Part shown: positions 1 to 11,289 of the stretch, piece after piece
How the letters are laid out: each line of letters opens with the position of its first letter
How positions within the stretch are numbered: the first letter of the stretch is position 1
Assembly: GCA_963922205.1 (NCBI GenBank)
Contig: CAWUHX010000022.1
Location: forward strand, 1,054,001-1,118,000
Source: Romanomermis culicivorax
Taxonomy: Eukaryota > Nematoda > Enoplea > Mermithida > Mermithidae
Direction: 5' to 3'
Length of the DNA stretch: 64,000 nucleotides
Position numbers and translations under genes: made by a program
Notes under the pieces: model-generated
What the model was told of the DNA's origin: nothing
The model's input: the letters and a program-made list of their open reading frames with translations, nothing else
The model's database searches: none

Positions 1-308
1 CTATACAAATTTTACCTAATAAAAATAAACAACTTATGTAACCAATGCAACAAGTACGAAATGGGTGGAGCTATACAATAAAGGTTTGCCTGCTGTGGAA
101 AACTAAAGACACAGGGAACAGTGACCAGTACAACATATAGGACGAGAATACTAAAAGAGAGCTCATCCGTACACTTACTGAATCTGTGCTACAGTAAATT
201 GCTCCAAGGTGGTCTGCTTTGCCTGATCCAAATCGTACCTGCAAGCATCTTCTTAAAAATGGCAAACTATGGCGAAAATCCTAGAAATTGGCGAAATACA
301 CTACAACA
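1..308 (-). mobile_element. LTR (3' LTR, cut by window edge) of LTR retrotransposon family L
   Basis: On the minus strand this begins TGTTGTAGTGTATTTC directly after a G-rich polypurine tract (plus-strand C run, about 309-318), the expected boundary between internal region and 3' LTR. The same start and matching internal words (CAGATTCAGTAAGTGT) recur in the LTRs at 56,540, 58,281 and 49,027. The far end lies outside the window, so length and target duplication cannot be read. Confidence 0.7.
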
Positions 309-1860
309 CCCCCCCCCCCTTTGCAGTAGATCGCCCTAAGTAATCATTACTTGAACAAACAAAACTTGAAAGGGGTAAAACTCCATCCTACAGGCCATCA
401 TCAGAAGGAGCTGAAGGTGCCCTATTGGCAGTGCCTGGTGGGGCTGACAAAGTTGTTTTAGTGGTTAGAGCCAATTTGATGATGTGTAGGGCAAAGACCT
501 CCCAACTCGGTCTGCAATTAGTGAGGCTGAAGACGCCCCATCAGCAACACTGCAGCCAGAATCGTCACTCCATCCGCGCCCACTAGAGCACATCAGCATA
601 CAAGTCCATGCGGATTGGAGGGTAAGGCCAGCCACTAACTTCGGGAGATCGGAGAGCAAAGGTCCAACTAGTCCAGGGGGGTGAATGATGGCAAATGAGG
701 CGGAGGAAAAGGACAATCTTACAGTGGCGAGAGGGGGTTGTGGTAGAACACCTCGAAGCATCAGTACTGTAGCGGCCTGTGAGACCTGCCTTTCCTTCTT
801 CCTAGCATTAGTCCCACTAAATGACAGGGTCCACTTGTCAGCATACCCATCTCCACTTGGCTCAGTCTTGAATGTCTTCCAGGGCTGTGCCCACTTTCCG
901 CAAGTTACTGTACAAAAAGCATGGCAATCAATGGTGGCGGCGGCATTGGTCCGACGAGGTGGAGCGCAGGTGGCTTCGGTGATTGCTGCGATGGTAATGG
1001 TGATATTTCGGGGGATGGGAGTGCTGGCAGTGACATAAAGTGTGGTGGTCATAGCAGTCAGTTTGTGAGTGATACAAAGGGCGGCTGTAATGATTGGCTT
1101 CAGCCCTGCGACACAATGATGATGTGTATGTAGGAGTGGGCAGTGGCAGGAGCAGACTGATTTTGGGTCACAGAATCGGCTGCAGGATGAGGGTTGGCAT
1201 GTCTGATGGGATACCAATGGGCAGAAGCAGTCCGGGTGGCAATAGATTCCATTGCACCGAATGTTCATGGTGGTGCAACATTGGAGGTGGATAGTTTATT
1301 GGAGGTAGATCCAGTAGAGGTCAATGGTTTTGCTGGGAAGAGGAAATGGTGCATATCCCGGGTAGGCCATCCATGAATCAATCAAGTCGACAACAGTATT
1401 GTATGCTTGAATCAGGCAATACTGGTTGTCCAAACTGTGGGCTTTGTACAAAAAAAAGTGAAATGAGCAGTATAAACGGCATCGATGCATCTCATCTGCT
1501 GAGCCCACAGGCGGACCCATTGTAAAATGAGGCTGGCTACTGTCTGGGACACCAGCGGAATCGGTTCTTGATAACTGGGGTAGAAATGTTCACTGAAATA
1601 CTGGTACAATGCCAAGGAGGCTTTGGTCGCGTGGAGATGGACAGTGATGGTCAAGCAGAAGCTTAGTCAGCCAGAAAAGTGAAGCAAGGACAATTCTTGC
1701 ATGCATCACGGTTGGAAAAATTCGACCTTGGGATTGATATGAGATGGGTAACATGGGGTGGCCAGCAAAATCGTGTGTTGGTGCTCTGAGGTTTGGAAAT
1801 GGGTGTAGTTTGGCCAGGTGATTGCTGTGCATGGCAACCTGGGCAAACTTCATATCAGTG
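309..1860 (-). mobile_element. Internal 3' region of family-L LTR retrotransposon, with a 267-codon open frame
   Basis: This is minus-strand sequence upstream of the LTR. Bases 309-620 match the segment beside the other minus-strand LTR (49,028-49,345), so it is element sequence and not host. A 267-codon frame is open at 1268-465; its end (SLIADRVGRSLPY) resembles the translation at 49,282-48,908. No protease, reverse transcriptase or integrase motif is visible, so the product is unknown. Further upstream the reading frames are broken. Confidence 0.45.
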
Positions 1861-2093
1861 TACCAGCCATCCATGCACATAGGGGGTATGGGGGGTAAAC
1901 CCCCATACCTGAGACCATGGCCACCCCCTTGGCTGAAAAAATGTCAAACACCCCTCTGAACTTTTTCCAAGACAGCTTTTTTGATGATTTTTCTGTATAT
2001 TTTGTATTAAAAACCGGCTTGCAGCCCCTACCCCCATGGAAAAAGTCAATGGACCTTCCACCCTGGAATATTCTTGCTGTGCATGTCTGGTAC
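1861..2093 (+). repeat. Repeat family R1, copy 1 (short inverted ends)
   Basis: About 230 bp beginning near CCATGCACATAGGGGG and ending GTGCATGTCTGGTAC, so the ends are imperfectly inverted. Internal landmarks shared by the family are a GGTAAACCCCCAT block, TGTCAAACACCCCTCTGAA, and TTTTTTGATGATTTTTCTG. Six copies occur in both orientations (7.5, 17.2, 20.5, 43.9 and 57.8 kb). There is no convincing protein, so it behaves as a non-autonomous element. The open frames crossing it on both strands come from the repeat itself. Confidence 0.75.
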
Positions 2094-4130
2094 AGGCCGT
2101 GGAAGCAGCTAAGATTATGGGAGCACTGGTCATTGTGAAGTCTGTGACTGCGAAATGGAAGAATTGGGCAATGTTGAAATGGTTGAGGTTGTAGCTGTAG
2201 TGGATGCAATGGCGGCCAATGGGTGTGGTACCTAGTCCACAACCACACCATCGGCAGATTTTTGAGCAATTCCAGCTGGCGTTGAACTTCGGAATCACGT
2301 TATTTGGACTAATATATTGCCTCACGTTAGGTGGCGAGCGGCCAAAAGCGCGTCAATGACCTTCTTTGTAGAAACCAGTTGAGTGAACTTGGCCTGTTTG
2401 CTCACTTTGGGTTCGATGATGAGGGACATCGGCATGGCATTTGTGTTGGCAGCTATCAGGATCACCATTATCTCCACAATGCAATCAGTCCCTTTCATGG
2501 CTGTGGCGATGGTCACTTTGATACGAGTAGTGATGAGTTTGGTGGGAATTGGAACTGCAGGCCAGCCGCAACTGAGGCCACAGCATCGAGGCTTGATCAG
2601 ATTTTGTTTGTTTGGTGGCTGTCTTGGGCAGCAGTTTTTTCTCAATGTGACCTTCAGCTGCAACGTCACATTAGTGGTGGAACTGGCATGACTGGCTGTT
2701 TCATGCTCTTTGGTTTTGGCTTTTTTCTTTGCTCATTGTTCACAGCATTTGGTAGTTTAGTCACTCAGGGATTTATGAGGCTTGGCACGTGATGTGCTAG
2801 GAGGTGGCGTTCACTTTGTTTGGGGCATCAACATCTTCTTGTGTTGCATTTTGCATTTGATGGAGTGCTCGTAATGAGCAGGCTTTTGAATCAGTTGACT
2901 ATGTCTGTTAAGTTGAGCAATAGAGGTGCTGGGCTCCTGCAGTTGTACATTCATTGGTACAGTCAGCAGGGGTTGAGGGGCAATTAGCTGAGGTGCTGAT
3001 TGGGCAACAATTGGAGCCGTGTGTACTGATGGTGGTGGTTGGGGGACAGCAGAGGCAGCAATGGGAGCCGGCATCAAAATAGCTGAGATTTGATCATAAA
3101 GAGCTGGCAGGTAATTGTGCCAGTGATGCTCCAGGGGAAACATTGTAGGTGGAGGGGCCAGAAATCTGTAAGCTTTGAGGGTGACAGCCCGCAGTTGATT
3201 GAGATTCTAAAATATACTGTTGTGAAAGATGGACAGGAGGAATATACCTGGCAGCAGCAACAGTCACAATCAGAGGTGGGCCTGGTATCGCAGGGGGTGT
3301 GACCAAATACAATGCAGGGTCGACCACCATCAGGGGAATGTCCATTGTAGTTCTGATTGGTGGTAGCTTCTTGGGGGATATCGGTCAAAGTTTTGTCCGA
3401 TACCTTCATTAGATTTCATCCATTCAATCTAACGAGTCATCGGGCTTCTATCGGGGTGGTACTAAACGCAATGCGTGACATCCTCTAATGATTGGGTGTG
3501 TTGGAGCAAGATGGTATTGACCCCCTTGAACTCAGCAAGGGAGCAAGGGGAGGCCATGGCCATGGTTAGTGGCATAGTAACCATCATCTTCCCAAGTCAG
3601 CGGGCTTCCATCTGCAAAATACTAAGCAGGGTTTCTGAGGGATAACAGTAATGATTATTGTGATACATCTGATCAAGAAGTGACTTGTCTGGCACAATGT
3701 GTTCCTTCCATACATCATCAAGGTCTGTAGGGAGTGGTGTGTTGGATGGTCTGGCAATGTTGGCATGGACTTCGAGTTTGCATATCAGCGACACAGGGAA
3801 ATCAAGCAGATCACATAATCAGGCCATCAAATCGCTCTTCATGGCTGAGGTGACGGCTGCTTGAAGGCCTTTGGGATCATTGTGAACTTTTTTCAGTAAC
3901 AGCCATGGATCTTCATTGTTGGACATGTCATGTGCCAATCAATTTTGCCCAAGGTCACCTGATTCACATCTTGTTCACAGTTTATGTTTTCGTCACTTTT
4001 TGTTTACCAGTTACTTACTTTTATTTTGTTCCATTCATTATGTTTTACATGCATTCCTGTGTGTCATTTTGTATTTCGTTTCTGTTCCGTTTTGTTGTTT
4101 TTCCTTTGCGCATGTAGACTATGGTATGTA
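2094..4130 (-). mobile_element. Probable gag-like part of the family-L retrotransposon, degenerate
   Basis: The minus strand carries several overlapping short frames and no long intact one: 2669-2322 (115 codons), 3143-2811 (110 codons, rich in proline and glutamine, with PPPSVHTAP) and 3794-3597 (65 codons). The last has a helical character (LDDVWKEHIVPDKSLLDQMY) that would suit a capsid, but I recognise no zinc knuckle. Assignment to the element rests on strand, continuity with the LTR to the left, and codon-like composition. R1 copy 1 (1861-2093) interrupts it. Confidence 0.35.
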
Positions 4131-4133
4131 ACC

Positions 4134-5489
4134 CCGCTAATCAGAATTTCCGCCAGATAAGCTCTACGAGCTCATGGCTATAATTGGAGCATTACGTGCA
4201 CCTCTTTTCAGTAAAAACTAGTGACGTTTTGCAAGGCAAAAGGACTAGTAAGGGGTTCATATGTTAAGCATGGAGAGTGAAACTCGCCCCAATTCTTAAC
4301 ATATTCGAACTGGAAAATGTCTATGTGACCATGGGCATCTTCTGCACCGATTTCCGCTGCAGAAATTAGCTTGGGCGTTGTTAGGTCCGCCCAGGGCATA
4401 CTGTAGGTCTATGAGGTCCTTAAAAGGGCCTGTATCGTTAGTTTTGTACTCATTTTTGGGCTCTCCAAGTTTTCCTTGCATCTCTAGCTCTGCATCCACC
4501 AACATTATATATTTTAATTGATATTGTCCATCAATAAATTTGCATATGTTTATTGTGTCCTTTGGGTCCGTCGCCCAAATCCTATTCAGGAGTATAACCA
4601 TGGCCTCTTGCGCCTAGTTACCTCCTGCCACTCCACCCTTGGATCATTTGCATCGCCCATCAACCTATTCACATCTCCCACAGCGTGGACCTAACTGGAT
4701 CGCTGTCACTCTCCATTCCCCCCGTCCAAGACCCATGAACCCATGGATCAACAAGGACCTGTCGCCCAGCGCCAAACCGTATTTGAGAAAAGGACTAGGT
4801 AAGTCTTCTCACGGGATTATTGTAGTTGAGGGTGTATTTTAAGGAACCCTTTCCTAAGTCGGTCTTCCCTTGAGATTCCTCTCAGTTAGAGGAGCCCTTG
4901 TACCGCTTGGTTTAGGGCCAAAAAGGGGCTTTAGGTTTACAATCCAGTCCCCTACAACCTACCTTGTCCCCCATTCTCACTGAATGGGACCAGGGATTGG
5001 CACCCCTGACCTGGCGGCATTGTCCATTATTCTACAGCAGAACCCCAGGACAGTACCAAGGTACTCTATAGGCCCTCCTATAGTCACTACTAGCTGGGTT
5101 AGGTTCCCCAACTGAATACCCAAAACGGAGCCACCCAACAGGGTCACAGCATGTCACTCACAGTGACATGGCCATATTTTCTATCAATATGACATGGGTT
5201 TTCCCATCAATGTGATTGGCCACAATTTCTCTTAAATTGACATGGCACCCAAATTCAGTTAATGTGACACCCGTCAATTCTAATTTTTGAAACTAGATTC
5301 AATTTCTTGAAAATTTCGATCAAAAAACGTTATTAACATATTTTCTTAACATGAAGAATTTTTAATGTCGAACCAATATATTTGCGAATATAACATATAC
5401 AAAGAATAAGTTTTATTACACAAAAAATGTAAATATCCACATTTTCAGATTTTTTAATGATCACGTTTGTCGAAAAAAGATTGATATTT
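4134..5489. other. Unassigned stretch with one minus-strand open frame
   Basis: The only protein-like segment is a 101-codon minus-strand frame at 4601-4296 (begins MVILLNRIWATDPKD). I do not recognise it; it could be a fragment of the neighbouring retroelement or a lone exon. Between 5150 and 5290 the words TGACATGG and close variants recur about four times in 130 bp, a degenerate subrepeat. The rest shows no gene, RNA or terminal repeat I can support. Confidence 0.3.
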
Positions 5490-7110
5490 GATGCATTTTC
5501 CATTTTGAATCGACATAAAGCTGCCCCCGAAAGAATTCAGAGGTAAAAAAGAATGATACCACCTAGTTTTCAGAGGTAAAAAGGGATGATACCACCCAAG
5601 CAACAACGATTTTTGCTGCAAGGATCATGCAGCACTCAATTTTCATTGCATAATTTCTTCTGTAGGGTCCGCCTTTTTTTCAAATAAAATGGTAATTATG
5701 TAAAAAAATTTGCAATTTGATAAGTATGGATGCTCTTAAATCTCCTGTTGCACATACACATTATGTAACCGTCTTGTATTACGCAAAGTATTATCTGCAA
5801 TAAAAGATTTTCAGTTATTTGAAAATACCATCTCATGAAACTTCACAAAGAAAACCTTGTTTTGTTTAGTACTTGTTGTCACAATAATGCATTCATAACT
5901 TATCTGAAAGAGTTTTTTTGCTATTATGCAGAAGAGTTAAGCTACATTACTTAGATTTTATTCATTTACATTTTTCACTTTGATACTTATCAGCAAAAAC
6001 ACATTTTGTACTTTCTTAATTTCATATTCTTTTTTTATGTTTGCTCTTCAGAAGATACTCACACTTTATGACAATGTTTATACTCTACTACATATTCCAA
6101 TATGTCAAAAAAACTTAGTAAAAAGAATGAGGCAAAAATTCAGTTATTTAAAAATAGAGTAAATTTCATCACTTATCAGATTCCTTTCTACCTGATTTTC
6201 GACAAATGCAGATAACCCTTTATTTTAACACCACGTTTCATAGTGTATTCTTTGATTTTAGCAGTCATTTATTTAAAAACTGATTCCATTTTACTTATCG
6301 GATTTCCTGGTTTTCACATAATTCTGAATGACAAATGGGGGTATTTCATCCGCTTTTGCAGTCTGCTTCAGGCATGAATCGATATACTTCACATTCACTT
6401 CGTGTCATGTTAACCAGTACTTCAACATTTCAAATATACACTATTTATAACTTACTCATTATGCAAATCGAGCCTTTTTCCACATTGTCAACATGTTATG
6501 TTTGATGTACTATTGATCAATAATCTTTAAAACATTACTCTAGATCCTACCCTTCTTTAGTGTGCAACAAAGAACGCATTGTAATAACTTGTGGATTATT
6601 ATGAAATGTTTCACACTGTTGCCAAAATCTGTAAATTTCTCGCAACATTTAAATGAACTGAAATTACTATGCTTCATTTTCTCTACAGTGAGACGTTCAC
6701 TTCAAAAGCAGCCAGCCTCAATAGTGTATTAATGGACGAACCTGTTTGTTCCCAGTCAAGTCTCACTTTAGAAACAATGGACTATAGTCCAATGAAATCG
6801 CATTCCTGACTTGTCCTACAAATCTTTGGACATTTTTCAACTTCATACTGCAAAAAACTTTGATTTTAAGAAGCCTTCCACATAATCATTGTACTGTTTC
6901 TGCATTTCTTTCCATTTTCCAAGAAAAGGCGGCCCCTACAGAAGAAATTATGCAGTGAAAATTGATTGCTGCGTGATCGTTGCAGCAAAAATCGTTGTTG
7001 TTTGTGTGGTATCATCCCTTTTTACCTCTGAAAACTGTATGGCATCATTCTTTTTTACCACTGAATTCTTTCGGGGGCGGCTTTATGTCCATTGAAAATG
7101 GAAAATGCCT
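5490..7110. mobile_element. Foldback element with arms of about 170-200 bp
   Basis: The left arm (about 5,490-5,690) and right arm (about 6,910-7,110) are inverted copies. GACATAAAGCTGCCCCCGAA is answered by TTCGGGGGCGGCTTTATGTC, and ATTTCTTCTGTAGGG by CCCTACAGAAGAAAT. Each arm holds two tandem units of about 34 bp built on CAGAGGTAAAAA and GATACCACC. The 1.2-kb interior is AT-rich without a coding frame, so this is a non-autonomous foldback element. Target duplications could not be identified. Confidence 0.7.
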
Positions 7111-7539
7111 GAAATTGGCAATACACAATGTAGGTATTGTACCCTTACTTTTCGATTCTTCCATTTGTTGTACAGTTTAAATGCAGAAAATACTCACTCA
7201 ATCAGTAAAAAATTGCAAAACTCGCCCATGAACAACATACAGCAAATTAGTAATAAAATCTTCAGATTGATTATGCAAATTAGGCGTTTGGAAACTGGAC
7301 GCACTTTTGTTTGAGGTTATTAAAATAATTATCTGTCTCAAGAGGCATAGACATGCTTTGGTGGTTCAACTGCTTTTTCAAAGGGGGCTCTTTGGTGTAT
7401 GAATCTGAGACATAATAAAACTATGGTCGCATTATAAATTGCTGGGTAATGGCCAATATTTAAGCACGCCCTCTTTACTAACCGCCTATATGCTTAACCG
7501 TTGCTGTAGAAAGTACGGGTCCCCGATTCTATAGTTATG

Positions 7540-7748
7540 CCGGACACCCCTCCTTGGACCAAAAAAAATCGTATAAACATTCTGCCCTGAACGTTTTCGA
7601 AGACAGTTTTTTGATGAATTTTATGCGTATTTTGTATGAAAGACATGCTTACGGGAACTATATGTTTTGTTTATTTGCTCGACCATGCCTCCTTGATGAA
7701 AAATCCAAAGACCGTCCCTCTGGAAAATTCTTGCCATGCATGTCTACG
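7540..7748 (+). repeat. Repeat family R1, copy 2 (degenerate)
   Basis: Same order of landmarks as copy 1: ACACCCCTCCTTGG, then a diverged TTTTTTGATGAATTTTATGCG, then CTTGCCATGCATGTCT. The first part, with the GGTAAACCCCCAT block, is missing or decayed. It lies 28 bp outside the left end of the Harbinger element. Confidence 0.6.
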
Positions 7749-7849
7749 CCACAAACGCTTGATGTGCCAACACTTAGGGCCGAATTGCCGAACAAAGGGC
7801 AGGCTAGAATCAAGCTAAGGTTAAATGGTCGGTTAACTAACCTGAGTAA

Positions 7850-8051
7850 AGGCCCTGTCATACTTCACCGCCTTTGAAGTATGAATAGGTTTTTGTAATT
7901 TTTCCGGCGCCCCGTCAGGTTTCAACTAAACCAATACACATTTTTTGAGAAGAGCAAAATCCAAAAGTAAAAAAGCGGCGCCACGCGGTACCGCGCGGCG
8001 AAGTATGACAAGCCACCGCACGGTACCGTGCGGCGAAGTATGACAGGGCCT
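7850..8051. mobile_element. MITE of family G (GGCCC/TATACTTC ends), nested in Harbinger
   Basis: 202 bp with ends AGGCCCTGTCATACTTC and the exact inverse GAAGTATGACAGGGCCT. It is flanked by TAA on the left and CAA on the right, a one-mismatch 3-bp duplication. The subterminal sequence is itself palindromic (ACGCGGTACCGCGCG). It contains no open frame. It is younger than the Harbinger copy it sits in. Confidence 0.85.
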
Positions 8052-8286
8052 CAAGCCCGCCATCTGCCCCGTTGTTTGGCCTGAAATTTAACCTGCCATT
8101 TAGCCCACCATCTGCCCTAGGCTTTAGCCTGAGTTTAACTCCAGTTTAGCCCACGTTCATATTGCAAAAGGTAGGGTGATGACGAGTTAGTTAACCTGCG
8201 AAATATTAGACATATTGTATGAAAGATGTGTGTGCTATCTTGTGTGTCAGTGTATACACTTGTTTTTTTGTTATCGTCAATAATAA

Positions 8287-8511
8287 ATGGCCTCGAAACA
8301 TGATACAAATTTTTCTTCGGAAGAAACTTTTTTCCTAATCGAATGTGTAGCCGAAAATTTAGATACTCTAGAAAACAAAAGAACTGATGCACTTTCAACC
8401 AATGCAAAAAAGAAAGGATGGCAAAAAGTGTCGGCAATGTTTGCTGCAGATCCCACTTGCAAGCCCGGGGCTGTAACACAATTGGAACAAAAATGACAAA
8501 GCTTGAAGAAA
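8287..8511 (+). pseudogene. Myb/SANT-like Harbinger protein, exon 1
   Basis: 75 codons from the ATG. The frame shows the N-terminal Myb/SANT-like segment typical of Harbinger accessory proteins (SSEETFFLIECV, then LENKRTDALS, then KKKGWQKVSAMF). These proteins bind element ends and partner the transposase. A TGA stands where the family has tryptophan after LEQK. The exon ends at AAGAAA|GTAAAT, and joining it to the acceptor at 9405 restores the family's spacing up to the proline run. With the stop it is a pseudogene. Confidence 0.75.
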
Positions 8512-8689
8512 GTAAATGACTTTTACTATACCAATAATTTGCATATGCAAAACCATCACATTTCAAGTGAAATAGTCAGTTATGATGGCTATGCGCTTTG
8601 CTGTCCCCTGAGGATCATTCACAATATTTATATTGTTATCGTCCATATCGTCAGCCTCATTGTCCCCTTCTTCGAATCTATCCCCAATT

Positions 8690-9335
8690 AGATCAAATGA
8701 CCAGCTTTTTTTGGAGTTAATCTCAACTTTGAGCTTAAGCATGGAAAACGTCTTTTTATAATTAAATTCAAACACTCTATGACTGATCAAGTCCTCGCAT
8801 GGGCAACATTGTACCTTTGGTGGGCTGGTGTTCTGCGGTTTGCTAAAAGAGTCAGCAGATATCTACGGATGGATATCCTCGATCACCCAATATGTGAAAT
8901 TGTGGCGGCATAGCTTCCAGTTGATCTTTAAGATTTGATTCATGAAAAATTCTAGTATCATGTGTGCTTCCTTTCCAGCTGGCCACTACGTTTCGAATTT
9001 GCACCTTAGAATCACACATAAGCTGCACATTAATTGAGAAAAATCCTTTCCGATTCCTGTACAATTCACTGTCGTTGCCTCCTGGACCCTGAATTGGGAC
9101 GTGTGCAGTCTATTGCACCAATTACTCCAGGAATGCCGTGCTTTTCATAGAATAATCTTTGCTGTTGAATGAATTCATGACCTTCTGGAAATTTAATAAA
9201 TTCAGGACGCATTGAGGCAACGGCTGCAATTACTTTGTGTACTGTTTGTGAAACTGACGGTTGGCTGACACCCTGTATATCTCCAACTTCCCTTTGAAAG
9301 CTACCAGCTGCCAGAAATCGTAATGCCATCATAAC
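8690..9335 (-). pseudogene. Harbinger (HARBI1-type) transposase, exon 2, DDE nuclease domain
   Basis: Begins after a minus-strand TATAG acceptor. It reads as a HARBI1-type helix-turn-helix and nuclease: ALRFLAAGSFQREVGD, then GVIGAIDCTR with the first catalytic Asp, YRNRKGFFSINVQ, GSTHDTRIF, LGDRGYP with the second Asp, and SVIECLN with the Glu. A 1-base frameshift near 9107, another just after LGDRGYP (about 8870), and an in-frame TGA near 8785 break it. It lies wholly within the Myb-like gene's intron on the other strand. Confidence 0.88.
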
Positions 9336-9404
9336 CTATATTGAAGATGAAAAACGCTGGAAATCAATGAATATTCAGTTTTCCAATTTTTAACATCATT
9401 TTAG

Positions 9405-10155
9405 GCCACAAAAGGCAAGGTTGCGGAATTGAAAAAGCTCCGCAAAGCAACTGGGGGCAGTCCGCCACCCCCCCCAATCTGCCTGACATCAACCAAAAAA
9501 TATATGACATGATTCCACAACAATTTGAGCGTATCGAAAATGACTTTGATAATGATGTGGACCTCAATTTTTGTGAGTCCATGGTCAAGTGTTTCTTGTA
9601 CATTTTGTAACAACTTTTTCACATGAGCAGTCCTGCTGCATTCTACAAGTATACAACTCCTAGCCCTCCCCAAGATGCGGAATCAGATACCGAATCAGTT
9701 TCTTTGCCAGAAAATCGCAATAAGAGCATCATCGGTGAACCATAAAGCAAAAAATTGAACTTGACACAAGTCAAAATGATAAAAAATTGCCATGCCCTAG
9801 TGCTTCTGTAACTTGGCAAGATCAGAAAATCATTGTGCAGGAGCGCCAAAGTTAGGTTGAGGAAGAACACAAATTAAAGATGAAGTTGTTGCTACAAAAA
9901 GAAGAGAATAAACGGAATATCTACAATCTAAAAGTTGAAGCATTAAAACAAGAAATTGAAGCTTCAAAAGCAAAGAGGCGACACTGTGCAGCAAAAGTGA
10001 TTATGCTAAACATTGCCCCGAAAGATTGCCCTTCTCAACCTACACAGTCGGCAGGTTCAACAACGCAGGTTCTCGCATCTACCAGTGGTGCCCATTTTCT
10101 TGCCGAGTATTTGGGAGTCCGCAATGATGGGATTGACCTTACGAACTTGTATTGA
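9405..10155 (+). pseudogene. Myb/SANT-like Harbinger protein, exon 2
   Basis: Starts after a TTTTAG acceptor. It continues in phase with basic residues, then KATGGSPPPP, the glycine-proline hinge typical of this family, followed by a frameshift in a C run near 9465. The 3' part is a charged coiled coil (LLLQKEENKRNIYNLKVEAL) that is intact from 9880 to the stop at 10155. The whole exon lies inside the intron of the antisense transposase gene. Confidence 0.7.
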
Positions 10156-10241
10156 AAAGTACCAATGATAATTTTCTAATAATTTCATCAATTATGCGCA
10201 TGAATAAATGATATTTGAGCACATATGGTATCCTCATTTAC

Positions 10242-10484
10242 TTGCGTTGCTGGACTCAATGCCCTGCACCGATTGGTTGGGCGTTGTAAATTTTGTGATA
10301 TCATGTCGATAATGTGTCGGGTACCCTCTTTTCCAAATCTGTAGCACATCCGAAATTGATGATTATCATAAATATCAAATGGATCTGTGCGGTGACGCAC
10401 CACTGGTCTTTCAATTTCATTTCTTTCCAGTCTATTTTCATCCAAAATATCATCCATAAAATCCATGTATTCTAACAAATCCAT
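10242..10484 (-). pseudogene. Harbinger transposase, exon 1
   Basis: 81 codons from the ATG, ending ALSPATQ at a GTAAAT donor. The segment FRMCYRFGKEGTRHIIDMIS is the N-terminal helical region that precedes the nuclease in HARBI1-type transposases. Joining it to the acceptor at 9335 gives exactly the family continuation (ATQ, then VMMALRF), so the 906-bp intron is well supported. Confidence 0.82.
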
Positions 10485-10967
10485 AATTTCGTGTGCAAAA
10501 ATATCGTCTCTTTATTTTAACCCTGCTGTGAGCAGGGTTAATTTTCAGGCTAAGTTTTTATCAAAAGTTGCCCAATTTTAGCCTGCCTCTCTTTTGGCAA
10601 TACGACGATGGGTTAACTTCTTATTTAGCCGGCCATTTAGCCCACGCTTTCATAATTTTAGCCCAGCATCTGGCCCGAGTTTAACTCAAGATTTAACCTG
10701 CCATTTAACCCACCATTTAGCACGAGATTTGCCCCGAGTTTAGCCCAAGATTTGTCCCACCATTTGCCTCGAGTTTAGCCCAGCTTTAGCCTGGGTTAGC
10801 CTAACTCAAGTTTGGCCCACCTTTGGCAATTCGGCCCTTACACCTCAAATATCCAAAATCATAAATGCAAAACCTAAACACTATAACGCAAAAGATAGTA
10901 GTTGACCAGAGTTGGGCCAGAAAAAGGCTTGCCAATTTTTTCCAAATAAGCCACGGCACGCTATAAG

Positions 10968-11175
10968 TGTCGTATGCCCAAATCCCCGTGGCTGGCGCGT
11001 CAGAAAAATAATGCTCGGTGAGGAGCTCGAACCCTCAACCTTCTGCATACATGGCAGAGGCGCTACCAACTTGGCTAGCCACGAGGTTGGTTCGACAATT
11101 GTGGTTGCAGTGGTGGTGGGCCGAGTGCGGGACATGCCCCGTAATGAACAGCCGGATGCACCACTACAACATAGA
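10968..11175 (-). mobile_element. tRNA-derived SINE, copy 1
   Basis: Read on minus, a tRNA-like head is visible: AGCCAAGTTGGTAGCGCCTC resembles an A box, TCTGC/GCAGA form an anticodon stem, and GGGTTCGAGCT is a good B box. About 200 bp match 23,965-24,175 in the same orientation, including the body ending GGGCATACGAC. The head is too diverged (mismatched acceptor stem) to be a tRNA gene. Confidence 0.7.
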
Positions 11176-11289
11176 CAACACCTCTTTTTCTAAGTCGACT
11201 GTAGCACTTATAGGTTCGGCCTTCGATGCAGGTTTATTGTTTACTCACCGATTATTTCCCGAGGCTGGTTTAAAAATGAATACCCCATA

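Larger units (their letters stand above)
7777..10837. mobile_element. PIF/Harbinger DNA transposon with intact ends and target duplication
   Basis: The left end starts GGGCCGAATTGCC and the right end is its exact inverse, GGCAATTCGGCCC. Both are flanked by TTA (7774-7776 and 10838-10840), the TWA-type duplication expected of PIF/Harbinger. Length is 3,061 bp. Inside are a HARBI1-type nuclease on minus and a Myb/SANT-like protein on plus, the two genes normal for the superfamily. Subterminal regions carry many degenerate copies of TTTAGCCCACCATTTGCC. A MITE is inserted near the left end. Frameshifts and stops in both genes indicate it is dead. Confidence 0.93.

Noticed and set aside
465..1268. 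267-codon minus frame as a host gene (longest open frame in the window)
   Set aside because: Composition is odd (Cys/His/Thr-rich low complexity), there is no domain, and its end is homologous to the segment beside another LTR, so it is treated as retroelement sequence.
1855..2325. 139- and 156-codon overlapping minus frames
   Set aside because: Most of their length is R1 repeat read in two frames; other R1 copies do not keep either frame open.
3905..4131. Plus frames of about 70 codons with hydrophobic residues
   Set aside because: T-rich DNA yields two overlapping Phe-rich frames; no start context or homology, and the opposite strand belongs to the retroelement.
4134..5489. Host gene with exons at 4601-4296 (minus) and 4639-4842 (plus)
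   Set aside because: Opposite strands, no splice-consistent partner exon and no recognisable domain; kept only as an unassigned stretch.
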